From Lamellibrachia columna (taxonomy: Eukaryota > Annelida > Polychaeta > Sabellida > Siboglinidae): a stretch of 64,000 nt of DNA. Below the pieces are notes generated by a model. It saw nothing but the letters and a program-made list of their open reading frames with translations. It made no database searches and was not told the DNA's origin. Where the stretch lies: positions 18,222,642 through 18,286,641 of the forward strand of contig OY759264.1 of NCBI GenBank assembly GCA_963662155.1, given 5' to 3'. The translations under genes and the position numbers were made by a program. Positions 12,820 through 25,790 of this stretch are shown here, piece by piece (the stretch's first letter is position 1; every line of letters begins with the position of its first letter).

Positions 12820-13591
12820 TTGTCGGTCTGACTGAGACTTAGTCTCAGACTTAGAGTCAGTTAGTACTTATTTGAGCTTAACCATAAGGTTTGGGTCCAA
12901 ACACATTTTAGTTAGGTGCACTCCAACATCCATTGCTACTACTAACATACTTTTTACTCAAGACGCCTAGATGCCAAATACTCCCCGGGGATGGAGATTT
13001 CTATATTTTTCATTGCACTTCACAAGCCTCTAGATACCCGGCAAATATTCCCATATATTTAAATTTAATATAGAAAGCACCCAGGAAGACCTTGAAAATA
13101 AGACACGAATAAGGTGTCTTTTATAAAATAATACAAAGAGTCTAGCCAAATAAAAAAGTACCCGAGGACTACGTCAACATCGAAACATCTTAGTCATTTG
13201 ATAGTATTCGCAGCAAATCAACATGTCAGATGAAACCAGAAAGGAAAGGAAAGACAGTGCAAAACAGTATTTATACAACCTGCGCCCCTTCCTGCTAATT
13301 GGGATGACGCTTAATTAGGCCAGCCTGGTTGCTTCGGAGCTTCCCATTGGTTAGTGGCGCTCGCGAAAATATTCTCGCAGGAAGAGAGTCTGAGAGCGGG
13401 TTTAACAAGTTACTTTTCTGCACTGCGCCAGACGAGCAACACCTACTTTACTTTCGTTCAACATTCAGTAAGAAAATTCGATTCTTCGATTCTATGTGGT
13501 AATTTTTCGTTTCGCGATTTCATATTCGACACGAGCCAGCCCAAATGAGAGCGAGGAGATCGAAAGCCAGAGGATCCGTCCGTGTTCGATC
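12820..13591. other. No gene recognised; short palindrome
   Basis: Mostly unique sequence. A small palindrome (CTGAGACTTAGTCTCAG) lies near 12833-12849. The right part may be the leader of the DIRS-2 element. Confidence 0.4.
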
Positions 13592-14166
13592 ATGTCGAAA
13601 CCTTCGGCGGCGCAGGAGCGGGCTAAGAACACTGAGAAGAGCTCTCCATGCGGTGCGCCCAATGAATCAACGCATGAGGCTCGAACCCCTGATGCACCAA
13701 ATCTGGGGGTACTCCTGGCCTCCATGTTGGCGAAGACGGATGAGAAGTTCGAGGCATTTCGTCGATAGCAGTCGCCGTCGCTGGCCCATCTTCCCAACCA
13801 GACTAGCAGCAGCCTGCCGCTGACGGTCCAACCTCACCAGCCAAGCAGGTGTGACAGCGAGCAAGAACAAGAAAACGTCACCTGCCATCACATGAACGGG
13901 CGTTGAATTGTTCTGACTCTGACTCCGAGTTCACTGACAGCGACTCCCCTGGTGAAGAAAATGAGAGACGAACCCACAAGAAAGCGAAGAGTCAGAGACC
14001 ATCAACATCAAGTACCAACAGTTTCGATACAGGTTGGGCACAGCTGGTGGATGAAATAACAGATAAGTTTAGAAAACGCGTACATGCACTGAGTCAGCGA
14101 CAATGCACTGAGTCGGTCTTCAGCAACTATGACCGGCCACGTTGTGCGGACGCCAATGAAACGTAA
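13592..14166 (+). pseudogene. DIRS-type gag remnant (element DIRS-2)
   Basis: Starts with a good ATG at 13592 (MSKPSAAQERAKNTEK). A first frame runs to about 13768. After a frame change, 13903-14166 reads an acidic Ser/Asp tract (SDSDSEFTDSDSPGEEN), a basic stretch, and NYDRPRCADANE, similar to the end of the gag N-domain in DIRS elements. The zinc finger and the gag-to-RT link are missing, and RT resumes at about 14200. Annotated by composition, position and the matching RT downstream. Confidence 0.6.
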
Positions 14167-14199
14167 CGTTTAGCAATTTCTGTTGCAGGGTTACGACAA

Positions 14200-14925
14200 C
14201 AAAGTAACTTCTTGAACTCACCACTGTTACCTTTCAAATACTAGATTCACTGTGTTAAACAACTGTTGACTTTGGGTAAAGGAACGTTCGTCGCTAAAGC
14301 TGATTTACAAGATGCAGTCCGCATTATTCCGGACTCCCCCTTTGACTATAGACTGTTAGGTTTCAAATCTCAGGTACTTAAGTTTTATGCCTTGCGATGG
14401 GCGTGAGCAATGCATGCCATACCTTTGAGCTACTGTCACAGGCCCTGCAATGGATAACCCAGCATAAGTTTCACAGCTCTAGTATGAGTCATATCCTTGA
14501 TGATTCATTTTTGTTTGGTAAGACACAGCCTGAATGCCATTCTAACCTGTCTCGCTTTCTTGAGCTCAGTCAAATGGCTAGCCCACCTATAAATCAATAT
14601 AAAGCAGTGCTCCCTTCCACAACAGTCACATTTCATGGAGTTGAAGTTGATACCATGAATCAAACATTGGCATTACCTCTGGACAAAGTGACATTTATTC
14701 GGCAGAAACTCTTAAACCTAGCCAAAAGGAAGATAGTCACCTTGAAAGAAATGCAATCCTTGGTTGGCTCCATCAATCTTGCATGCCGCGCCATAGCCCC
14801 AGGTCCCGCTTTCCTAAGACGCCTCATTGATTTGACTAAAGGCACGAGGAGAGCTAACCATTCGCTATATTGAGGGAAAGATCAACGTTGTTGCGGATCT
14901 TATTTTACGGTTGCAGGCCGAACAC
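14200..14925 (+). pseudogene. DIRS-type reverse transcriptase with deleted RNase H (element DIRS-2)
   Basis: Copies RNA into DNA in intact members. Frame 1 shows AKADLQDAVRIIP, and after a shift near 14395 the frame 14397-14873 gives FELLSQALQW, then HILDDSFLFG with both catalytic aspartates, a VEVDTMNQTLALP block, and a thumb/connection stretch ending FLRRLIDLTKGTRR. The frame then closes, and within a few bases another frame reads EGKINVVADL, which is the end of RNase H. Most of RNase H (about 130 residues in relatives) is therefore deleted. The catalytic RT core is otherwise well preserved. Confidence 0.85.
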
Positions 14926-15480
14926 GCGCGCGTCGTCCAACCCAGCCTCATGTCCCTCATCATTAAATCGGTTCCTCTGTCCAAATGTTATTCCAACACT
15001 ATCATCTTGCATCGCGCAATATTCAGTCTGATGTTCTTTGGCTTTCGGATGGTAGATTATATCAAGATTTCTAAGGGTAATTGTGGGAACAGCTAGCCCC
15101 ATCACCTTTCCGTGTCCCAGTGTCGCATAAACCCTTTACGTCTGGTATTCCGTTCATACAAACATAGTGCCAGCCGTCCTTTCAACCTGGACGTTCTCCC
15201 AACAGGCAAAACAGCTAGTCCATATCGTCGGATGGTAGATTATATCAAGCTCAGTGGACATGAGCAGGGCTCTCTTTTCCAATATGCCAATAAGTTGCCA
15301 GTCCAAAAAAACTGCATTTGCTAAACACCTAAGTACAGTCATTGTTCACACGGACTTGTTTTCGTATAGGTGCAGCCACATGGGCAGCCAAGTCAGGTTT
15401 ATCTTCCGAACATATTAAAGCCATGGGACGCTGGCATTCTGACTCATACCGGAAATATATCCTAGTAGAGTCAATATCTA
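14926..15480 (+). pseudogene. DIRS-type tyrosine recombinase remnant (element DIRS-2)
   Basis: Box I area near 15000-15066 reads SLMFFGF. 15255-15330 reads GSLFQYANKLP, the strand before box II. Around 15370-15470 one frame reads RIGAATWAAKSGLSSEH and then GRWHSDSYRKYI, matching box II Arg, the Trp/His position and the nucleophilic Tyr region of tyrosine recombinases. The blocks lie in different frames, so the gene is dead. An exact 22-bp direct repeat sits inside it at 15045-15066 and 15228-15249. Confidence 0.75.
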
Positions 15481-15559
15481 GCAAAACGTCCACATAAAGT
15501 CACTGGCCACACCCGACTAGATGCATGTACGGCTTCTGTTTCATGTCTGCACCGATCTG

Positions 15560-15900
15560 CGGAGTGTACGCCAGACCATATAGAATGTGGCAGTGGCGGT
15601 CACTCCCTCAAATGCAACAATGTTACGCGACAGCATATAAGGAACAACGTGTGGCAATGATGATCGTTCCCTCAGGTGCAACAACGTAACGAGACAGCAT
15701 CTACGGAGTGACACAGTGAGAATCCGTCGTCCCAGGGACAGCAACGAAGTATCTTACCCTCTGTTGGCGAAGGAATTGTTGTGAGGTGACTTGCCTCTTT
15801 GTTGACGGAAGGACGGTTTTGAGGCAACTTACCTTCCGTTGGCGGAGGGATGGTCGTGAAACGACTTATCCCTCGACGAGACATTGCTAATCCTTGGACG
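15560..15900 (+). repeat. Degenerate tandem repeats at the end of DIRS-2
   Basis: Units of roughly 55-60 bp sharing TCCCTCA, GCAACAA and CGAGACAGCAT phrases near 15600 and 15665, followed by related units with GTTGGCGGAGGGA and GTTGACGGAAGGA near 15770-15860. The position just downstream of the recombinase suggests they are part of the element's 3' repeat, which I infer only from order. Confidence 0.5.
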
Positions 15901-16234
15901 GATCCCACCTTTGGGGTGTACTATTGGTTAGCAAGCCGGACGTTGCCATCGGCAGTAGTTTGACTTTTGATTCCTATGAATCACATTTACATTAGGTAGT
16001 ATCTGGGACCTACTCCTTTACCATTTTCTGTGGCTTTGACCAAGAGCCGTGCAGCCCTTTCGTGGGGGTTGGGTCCCCATCCGCAAGCAGGTGGGACCTG
16101 TGGTATTATTACCCGCTGCTTTTGTGTGTAGTGAATAGTAAATAATCTAGCTGGTACTATGCTTGTGCAATCTGCACTGATGTATATCTTCCCTTGTAAT
16201 TCATATGCTGGAACCTTATGCAACAGAAGAAAGT

Positions 16235-16545
16235 TTTTTTGATCAGAATGGCAATGGACATGTCGAAAATAAATAAAACAATTGACATTTTCAGGGACGA
16301 ATCCCTAGAAAAAAGGAAAAGGACCAAAAAAACCATTAAGGTCAAGGGCTTACCAGAAAACAAAGAAAAGGGGGCCAAGATCTAGTCAGTGAGCTCTTCA
16401 AAGACACAGGATGTCAACAGGTTGAAATTACAAACACAATGAGACTTGGAATCAAAAATGAGACCACTCAGGGTTTTTCAGGTACAAGAAACAAAGGATG
16501 AAATACTGATAACATCTGTAAAAGTGTTCTTGTCCTACCCAAAAA
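16235..16545 (+). pseudogene. Possible LINE ORF1-like fragment
   Basis: Two adjacent frames read KTIKVKGLPENKE and, after a shift near 16370, SELFKDTGCQQVEITNTMRL. This is the style of the RNA-binding (RRM-like) domain of some LINE ORF1 proteins: a strand ending in a short KGLPEN-type turn, then a helix and an 'I..TMRLG' strand. No RT lies next to it. It could also be another small RNA-binding fragment. Low confidence. Confidence 0.35.
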
Positions 16546-17539
16546 GGTAAAGGTACGTTTGTCGCATTTCTGCGAATTGTTATGTGAACTATTTTCCTGG
16601 ATATAGTGATGTAAATGTTAGAGCGTATATATATGGATGGCATAAACAAGTTATGCAATTGTATCCAAGTGTAGTGTGGGAGCCCACATTGGAAGTTTAG
16701 TTAAGCGTGGGGCATGAACAGGTAATGCAATAATTGTACCCACGATGTTTAGCTTTAGGCGTGGTACATTATAGTTTTAAGGGGGTATTAATGTAATGGA
16801 ACAGTCCGTGTATTTTTTTGTAATTTTGATTGGCTGACGCCGACCTTTTGAAGGGGTAAGAAGGTTACCAGGCGATGGGTGTAAGACCCTAAGTAAAGTG
16901 TATTCGAGAGAGGTGCCAGAACATACAAATGCGGCAGTAAAGTTTCAACGGTGATGTCTGGCAAGGACGGGGAATCAGAGTGCGCGGACAACAGCAAAGT
17001 CGCAACCCCTCTACAGCTTCGCTCGCACTGACTACGGCGGGTGAAAAACCAGGCAACACGATGCCACGCATTGTTGACCGTCTGCGTTGGCCGTTTCTCG
17101 TCTCCACTACCTACTAATAACTGCCTGCGATACGTTCAGCTGTCTTCCCCGCGTGCGACACCAGTGCGTCCGCATGCACGTACGCCATCTCCACGACCTA
17201 TTGATGGCCGGCCTACTGAGCGTCCAGCCGACTGTTCATCCGTCTTCCCCGCGTACGACACCAGTGCGTCCGCGTGAGCCGTCGTCACGATACGTCACCG
17301 CCTCCTCGACCTATTGACGACCGGCCTACTGTGCATCCAGCCGACTGCGGGCTCGGCAACACTGCGGCCGAATGAGATCGTATCAAGGCTGAACACGCAC
17401 GCGGGTGAAGTATTGTTGACTTTGTGCGTCATAGTGTACGCTTCAGTGACTATCTTTGTTTTCGGAACAGTGTGTTATACATGTGCAGGTATGTAGCCAG
17501 GTACTCATTTATACAGCTAAGTGAACTGTAGGAATATGG
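16546..17539. other. No gene recognised; internal duplication
   Basis: A phrase containing CCGCGTGCGACACCAGTGCGTCCGC occurs near 17146 and, slightly changed, near 17250, with CGACCTATTGA also doubled, giving a tandem duplication of about 100 bp. Nothing else is supported. Confidence 0.5.
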
Positions 17540-17592
17540 GGTGAACGAAATTGCTAAAGCTTCGAAACGGCGGCAATAGGATTCAAACCCAA

Positions 17593-19105
17593 AATTACTA
17601 ATGGAAACAGTAGAACAAATCAGTATACCACTTGCAAGAGTATTCAACTTGTCATTAAAAGAGGGAGTTGTTCCGTTTGAATGGAAAGAAGCAAACATCA
17701 TACCATTATTTAAAAAGGGTTCGAGAAATAAGTCAGAGAATTACAGACCAGTGAGTTTAACGTCAGTGATTTGTAAATTATTAGAAAGGTTAATTAAAGA
17801 CCATATGGTGGACTTCCTCGTTAAGCATAAATTATTAAATTCATCTCAACATGGATTCCTTAAAGCGAGGTCATGCTTAACAAATATGTTATGTTTTTTG
17901 GAAGAAATCACTAAGTGGATAGACGTGGGATCGCCAGTAGATATTATCTACTTAGATTTTCAGAAAGCTTTTGACAAAGTGCCACATCAAAGATTACTAC
18001 TTAAATTAAAAGCCCATGGTATCGGGGATAGCATAACTGACTGGATAGAACAATGGCTGACTGACAGAAGACAACGAGTTGTAGTAGATGGAGAAGTTTC
18101 AAATTGGAAATCGGTTTTGAGTGGGGTACCTCAAGGATCAGTATTAGGACCTATATTATTCTTAATTTATATCAATGACTTGGACGACAGTATAACAAGT
18201 AACGTACTGAAATTTGCGGATGACACAAAACTGTTTAGAAAGGTTAATACTGATGGTGATAAACAACATTTACAAAACGATCTAGACAGATTAGTGAAAT
18301 GGTCTGAGAAATGGCAGATGTTGTTCGATTTTGGGAAATGTAAATGCCTACATACAGGACATAGGAACTTGAATGTAAACTATAAAATGGGAGATACTGT
18401 TCTGGGTACTACTGTAAAAGAAAAGGACTTAGGAGTTACAATAAGCGCTGATATGAAAGTTTCAGAGCAGTGTGGTATTGCAGCTTCAAAGGGTAATCAA
18501 ATTCTTGGATTGATTAGAAGAAACATAACATACAAGGGAAAAAAGTTAATTATACCTCTTTATAAAGCAATAGTTAGACCTCATTTAGAATACTGTATAC
18601 AAGCATGGAGACCATATCGTAAGAAGGATATAGATACGCTTGAACGCATACAAAGGAGAGCAACTAAAATGATTCCAGAACTGAGAGACCTTAGTTATGA
18701 AGAACGCCTGAAAGAATGTGGTTTAACAACTCTAGAGACAAGGAGGTTAAGAGGAGATCAGATTGAAGTCTTTAAGATATTGAATGGGTATGAAAATATT
18801 GATAGAAATATGTTTTTCTCACTCAAGAAGGATAGCAGAACTAGAGGACATGAGGTAAAATTAGTAAAGGATCAATGTCGATTGGACATCAGGAAGCACT
18901 CGTTCTCACAGAGGACAATAAATGAATGGAACAAATTGTCTACAGATTGTGTAACTGCTAGCAGCGTGAATATGTTTAAAAACAAGGTTGACACATATCT
19001 CAGGAGGGCGGGCTATAAGTAGATGAACATTGTTGGACTCTCGATAAGCCAATGGCTTCCTTGTCCACTTGCCATCTAGGCCTTTGGCTTGGATGGCAAA
19101 TCTTG
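17593..19105 (+). mobile_element. 5'-truncated CR1-like LINE (family A, copy 1)
   Basis: Contains the RT and 3' untranslated region only. The 3' region (TTGGACTCTCGATAAGCCAA and what follows) matches the end of the longer copy at 39740-39810. The endonuclease and the first RT residues are missing. The right end passes into the SINE. Confidence 0.85.
17601..19022 (+). CDS. LINE reverse transcriptase, open over 473 codons (5'-truncated ORF2)
   Basis: RNA-dependent DNA polymerase of a CR1/Jockey-type LINE; intact relatives act in target-primed reverse transcription. Seen in order: NIIPLFKKGSRNKSENYRPV (RT motif 0/1), QHGFLKARSCLTN (motif 2), IIYLDFQKAFDKVPH (motif A Asp), SGVPQGSVLGPILFLIYIND (motif B), LKFADDTKLF (motif C, both Asp present), then thumb and the YKAIVRPHLEYCIQAWRPY and RRATKMIPEL blocks typical of this clade. 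No stop or frameshift in the frame. The ATG at 17601 is probably an internal Met, since the insertion junction lies just upstream, so the endonuclease domain is lost and the copy is not autonomous. Confidence 0.85.
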   Translation: METVEQISIPLARVFNLSLKEGVVPFEWKEANIIPLFKKGSRNKSENYRPVSLTSVICKLLERLIKDHMVDFLVKHKLLNSSQHGFLKARSCLTNMLCFLEEITKWIDVGSPVDIIYLDFQKAFDKVPHQRLLLKLKAHGIGDSITDWIEQWLTDRRQRVVVDGEVSNWKSVLSGVPQGSVLGPILFLIYINDLDDSITSNVLKFADDTKLFRKVNTDGDKQHLQNDLDRLVKWSEKWQMLFDFGKCKCLHTGHRNLNVNYKMGDTVLGTTVKEKDLGVTISADMKVSEQCGIAASKGNQILGLIRRNITYKGKKLIIPLYKAIVRPHLEYCIQAWRPYRKKDIDTLERIQRRATKMIPELRDLSYEERLKECGLTTLETRRLRGDQIEVFKILNGYENIDRNMFFSLKKDSRTRGHEVKLVKDQCRLDIRKHSFSQRTINEWNKLSTDCVTASSVNMFKNKVDTYLRRAGYK

Positions 19106-19269
19106 TTAAACCCGGGTTCTCTCGATTGAGAGCCCGATCTTCTAACCGCTACGCTACCGCACCCCCTACCTAGCAATTGCCAGAGATGTAAAGTTAAGGA
19201 TTCAAATGCCGGATCCGTAGATATTGACAACAAGTCGGGCTGCTTTTAAGACAGGAACCACGAAACGTA

Positions 19270-19299
19270 TGTATACCCTCGTCGAAACGAGGGTATACA
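19270..19299. repeat. Perfect 13-bp hairpin
   Basis: TGTATACCCTCGT at 19270-19282 pairs with its complement at 19287-19299 around a 4-base CGAA loop. It lies outside the neighbouring elements. Function unknown. Confidence 0.9.
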
Positions 19300-19642
19300 C
19301 AGCATTCCCTCTCGAACATCACAGCGAAGGTAAGCGTTCACCTATCACGAGGCACTCAGCCTGGACCTCAAACCTGTTCGGACATGTTTTTCTAGTAACT
19401 TTTCAACACGGAGCGATTGATCCTTAAGACGACTTGTCGGTGTTCTGACTGAGGTGACTCCCCAGAATATAGAGTATATGTCGTTTCAATGGTCTTTTGG
19501 TTAGATTACTGAATCCGCGAGTGAAGAGCTCCCCAGCGGTCGAATCACCCTCCGTCGAAGTAACGGTAATTCCAATGTAGGCGTATTTATAACCTATGGA
19601 GACAAGGATCGCAGGCAACAATCGACATACCCTGACATCCCT

Positions 19643-19945
19643 GTGTTAAACAACTGTTGACTTCGGGTAATGGAGCGTTCATCGCCAAAGCTGATTTACA
19701 AGATGCAGTCCGCATTATTCCGGCCTCACCCTTTGACTGTTAGGTTTCAAATCTCAGGCATTTAAGTTTTTTATGCCTGGCAATGGGCGTGAGCAATGCA
19801 TGCCAGACCTTTGAGCTACTGTCACAGGCCCTGCAGTGGATAAGCCAGCATACGTTTCACATCTCTAGTATGAGTCATATCTTTGGCAAAACACAGCCTG
19901 AATGCCATTCTGACCTGTCTTGCTTTCTTGAGCTCAGCCAACACG
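19643..19945 (+). pseudogene. DIRS reverse transcriptase fragment (DIRS-3)
   Basis: Closely similar to 14250-14570 of DIRS-2 (same AKADLQDAVRIIP and SNACQTFELLSQALQW blocks) but lacks the catalytic Asp pair: the frame jumps from SSMSHI to FGKTQPECH, a deletion of about five residues exactly over the DD motif. It ends near 19945. Nothing of gag, RNase H or recombinase remains. Confidence 0.8.
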
Positions 19946-20299
19946 CACACGCGCGTTCTTTTTGTTTAGCGCAGCTATGTGTACGTATCTATTGGTAAGC
20001 TCACGATCAATCTCTACAGTTTTCCTAATGTCGCCGATATGTTCACGTCACTGGACATCATCGTTTGGACATGCTAGATTCCTTCCTATCCAAAGTTCAG
20101 CAGTTTATGTTTCTTGGAAGTAGGTATGGATTTACAACTGATGGTGTATGAGGCTACCGTACTATAGACAGTAGTTGAGGTGAGTCTTTGTCTAACTGGC
20201 TGATGGCTGCTAAGCTTGTAGAGTGCAACAATAGACCAATGTGATTAAAAATCCCCCCCAATGTCAAGAGTTACCCCAGGCGCCATGATCGTCGTCTAT

Positions 20300-20940
20300 C
20301 AAGTAAAATGTGTTTAAAAAGGTCAGATGCATCTCCCCATGTTTTGTCCAGTCTCTGTGCGATCCTGGGTGGAGTAAATTCAAGGAGGGAACTTTTCACG
20401 GGCCACGTCATCAGCGATGTCGGCTTGAGAGCCGAACCTAACAAATCGTCAGCGGTGACCAAGATGCCTATTCCACGCACCAAAGCCGCAGTACAGCGGT
20501 TCATTGGCATGTGTAAATAACTTTCAACATATGAAGCAAATCTCAGTGATGTCGTTAAATATCTTCGAATGCTTACACAAGAGGGTTCAGACTTCATCTG
20601 GTCCAAGATACAACAAGACACGTTTGACGAGGTAAAACAGATCATATCCAGTGCTTTTGTTCTCATGTTCTATCGCCATCACAAACCTGTTGTACTCCGG
20701 GTAGATGCAAGAAAAGCTGATGTGTACGTGCATACCGATCACGTGCCTCTAGAGACGATTCTAAGAAAGGGTTAGAATAAGGCCCCAGCGCGACTGCAGA
20801 AGATTTCACGAACGGTGAAACAGCTATCAATTACCTGGCTTGTCGACTATTCCGTGTGGGGCACCAATATTGTTTTGGTCACCTGTCAATATCGTCATGC
20901 TCTGATAACTGTCATATTACCCTACTGCGGCCCCAAACGT
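20300..20940 (+). pseudogene. Ty3/gypsy pol fragment
   Basis: The frame at 20308-20520 reads GHVISDVGLRAEPNKSSAV, then PIPRTKAAVQRFIGMC, the thumb/connection region of Ty3/gypsy RT. After a stop the same frame continues at 20569 with LTQEGSDFIW and VVLRVDARKADV, the start of gypsy RNase H. It then jumps to VHTDHVPLETI, a late RNase H motif, so about 60-70 residues are missing. After another stop it reads APARLQKI. Upstream RT and downstream integrase are not visible. No LTR recognised. Confidence 0.8.
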
Positions 20941-21503
20941 CCGTCATAAGGGCGAACCTAAACGGAGACGCCGCCTCCGCATAGTCTCCGTTGTGACACA
21001 CACACTTCTGAGGTAAGGGGATAGGGAATATATCCTACATAGGTAGCACCGTTCGAGTAAACTATCAGTAGTGTCCAGTGGTGTGTTCAGTGCGATTACT
21101 GCCGCGATCAATGCAGCTGGTCGCCCTGCTTTTGAAATATACACAGCGCCACGTTCCGCGCTGTGTGTGCCGTAATGTCACACTGCTGGCCTGATTAGTC
21201 GACCATGCCAACTTAACATACCTTTGCTATGCGTACATTTGTGATTGCAATGTACTCAGGCACGTCGCTGTATCATAGCTTACACGGTTAGGCTGTTGCT
21301 CCAGCGTCATATGAAATATGTACCCCCAGATATTTGGACCCGCGGTGTACATATGATATGAAATTTGGAACCGCTTGTACAAACTTAATCATGATAATTA
21401 GATAGTATGATAACAGTATCCGCCCTACTCAATATGTCATTGAAAGGTTGTAGATGTGGGGTCCATTTTTTATGCCATGATTCATAATAATACATAACAC
21501 ATA
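20941..21503. other. No gene recognised
   Basis: Unique-looking sequence after the gypsy fragment. Nothing supported. Confidence 0.5.
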
Positions 21504-23866
<2,363 letters not shown>

Positions 23867-25307
23867 TTTTTTGCCTCAATTAACAATATTCGTAAACAAT
23901 TATCAAGATAACAGGGGTAATATTAAAACACAGTAAATTGAAAAATTCATATTTTCCATCGTATGTCAATTTAAACTGATGTGCATTTAGATGTTCCTTA
24001 ACCATGCGACGAGTTTTTTTTTAACGTTCTTTGACAGGGAAATGTTGCTTATGTGGTATTGACTATCGTGTTTTCGATCTCAAGTCTAACGCACCGAGTA
24101 GTACCATGTGTCGTGTACTGAAATAATTAGAGCGTGACTATCAGCCCTTGACAGTGATTCACTCTGTCACAAGGCTAGGTGAGTGAATGCTTGAATGAAC
24201 TGAGCCCCTGTCACTGCAGTCAACAGGTGGCATGGTAACATGGTGTGCCCTTACTTTTTAGTAGCATTGATATGTTCCTTTCTTAACATTGAGTAGTAGA
24301 CTACCTACTATTGTGTCCGCGGCACAACTGTTTTCTGTATATATTCACTCACTCATGTGTACTCACATGCATACGTATATAGGCAACCGATTAAATAATG
24401 TACATAACATTTGTGTCACGCACTTTTGGTATTTAGTTGTAATATAACCTACGTTATGCCAGTAACAGTGATACACGTGTCACGCTCTGATTGGCTGGTC
24501 GCCTACTGGTTGTGGCCCGTAGCCTTGAAATATTTGTAGGGACTTGATGACAGGTGTTTATTTCAGGTGCGCTCATTCTCGGTCAGACGATCTTGATTCT
24601 CTACTGGACGGTTACTGACCATGTATTTTAATGCAACAATTCTATTTGTGTGCAATAGTAAACATTATCTTAATATTAATCACATGTAAGATATTGACAA
24701 GCAAACCAAACCATATACGAAGTAGAAAAAATAGAATACGATGTCTAAAATACAAGACGAATGACCAAACTATACATTCATTTTTTCTGCTTGTATCTAA
24801 GTTCAAACATTGATATTAGTATGCAAACTTTTATTAGTATCAAACCTTCAAAACACACATAGAACTATCTTTCAAATGTGTCTGGTGGTTGAGGCATTTA
24901 AGTAAGACATTACTGGAATTAATATTATTATATATAAACTACATACATTGTATATTGTAACAAATGCTTTCCACTTTCCATACAATACGATTAGCTATGT
25001 TCAGTGGCTAAGGCATGGTACTATCCTGTATGTTATTACATATGAAACCTCAATCCATCACAGTCCAAACTGTTATCCGATTGTTGATGCTATGTTTTGC
25101 ACGTGTATGTTGAGCCTGTTGTTGAATTTACTCACGCCATATTACATAACTGCTTAGTGAGTTAAATAGTTTTTGCATAATATTATTAATAATTGACACA
25201 ATTGCTTCTTCTTATCAGCCCAATAGTGTTGCTCTTTTCGTGTTGTACTAATTCCGCGAAAAAAAATCAAACCTATATAATATTCTTGACGACGTGTTAG
25301 CCAGTTT
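23867..25307. other. AT-rich flank left of the TIR element, no gene recognised
   Basis: Only short frames without motifs. Nothing supported. Confidence 0.5.
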
Positions 25308-25790
25308 TAGACTAGGCAAATAATCTCAAAAAATTACATCAGGGGTACCTAAATGTTAAAAGCTGTCACCCATGCCAGGATTTATCTATGACCTTTACCG
25401 GTCACAACCAGCCCGGATGACACTTTCTATTGTGTTTTTTTACTGTTTAGTGAGCTATTTAGCGACAATGGTGTTAAGATTTTGACGCGATTTTGTAATC
25501 GGCTGTAACTCTACTACTTATAGATCTACATAGCTAAATGTGGTATAACAATATCTAGAATAAGGAGCACTGTGTTATAAATAAATAATTGTATCGATAT
25601 TACAGCAATACTCGACAAAAAACATAAAACGTACCAAAATATATCAATATTTTATTTTGGTTTCTGGACCAAAGGTGTACAATAGTTCCTATAACTTCTT
25701 ACGAACATGGTACATGTCAATTATGTTTATCACAAAATAATGCCAGTTCATTTCTAAATAAAACAACACCAACTGGTTCGGTAAACGATG
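25308..25790 (+). repeat. Left terminal inverted repeat (with 130-bp interruption)
   Basis: Matches the right repeat over 25308-25326 and 25457-25790, including the exact stretch AGCGACAATGGTGTTAAGAT. Bases 25327-25456 have no counterpart on the right, so either they were inserted here or deleted there. No clear duplication flanks this segment. Confidence 0.85.

Larger units (their letters stand above)
17540..19172 (-). mobile_element. tRNA-derived SINE (copy 2) split by a LINE insertion
   Basis: The left half (17540-17592) carries the SINE tail and most of the B box (minus strand GGGTTTGAATCC). The right half (19103-19172) carries the head with an A-box-like TAGCGTAGCGG and the start of the B box. 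Between them sits LINE family A copy 1. The hexamer AAACCC occurs at both junctions, consistent with a short target-site duplication. The uninterrupted arrangement is seen at 11276-11400. Confidence 0.65.

Noticed and set aside
13545..13823. Arg-rich 92-codon plus-strand frame
   Set aside because: Shadow of the DIRS-2 gag frame that begins at the ATG at 13592.
19103..19172. Genuine tRNA gene
   Set aside because: It has A-box and partial B-box likeness, but no full cloverleaf with acceptor stem is visible, and its other half lies beyond the LINE. It fits a SINE head better.
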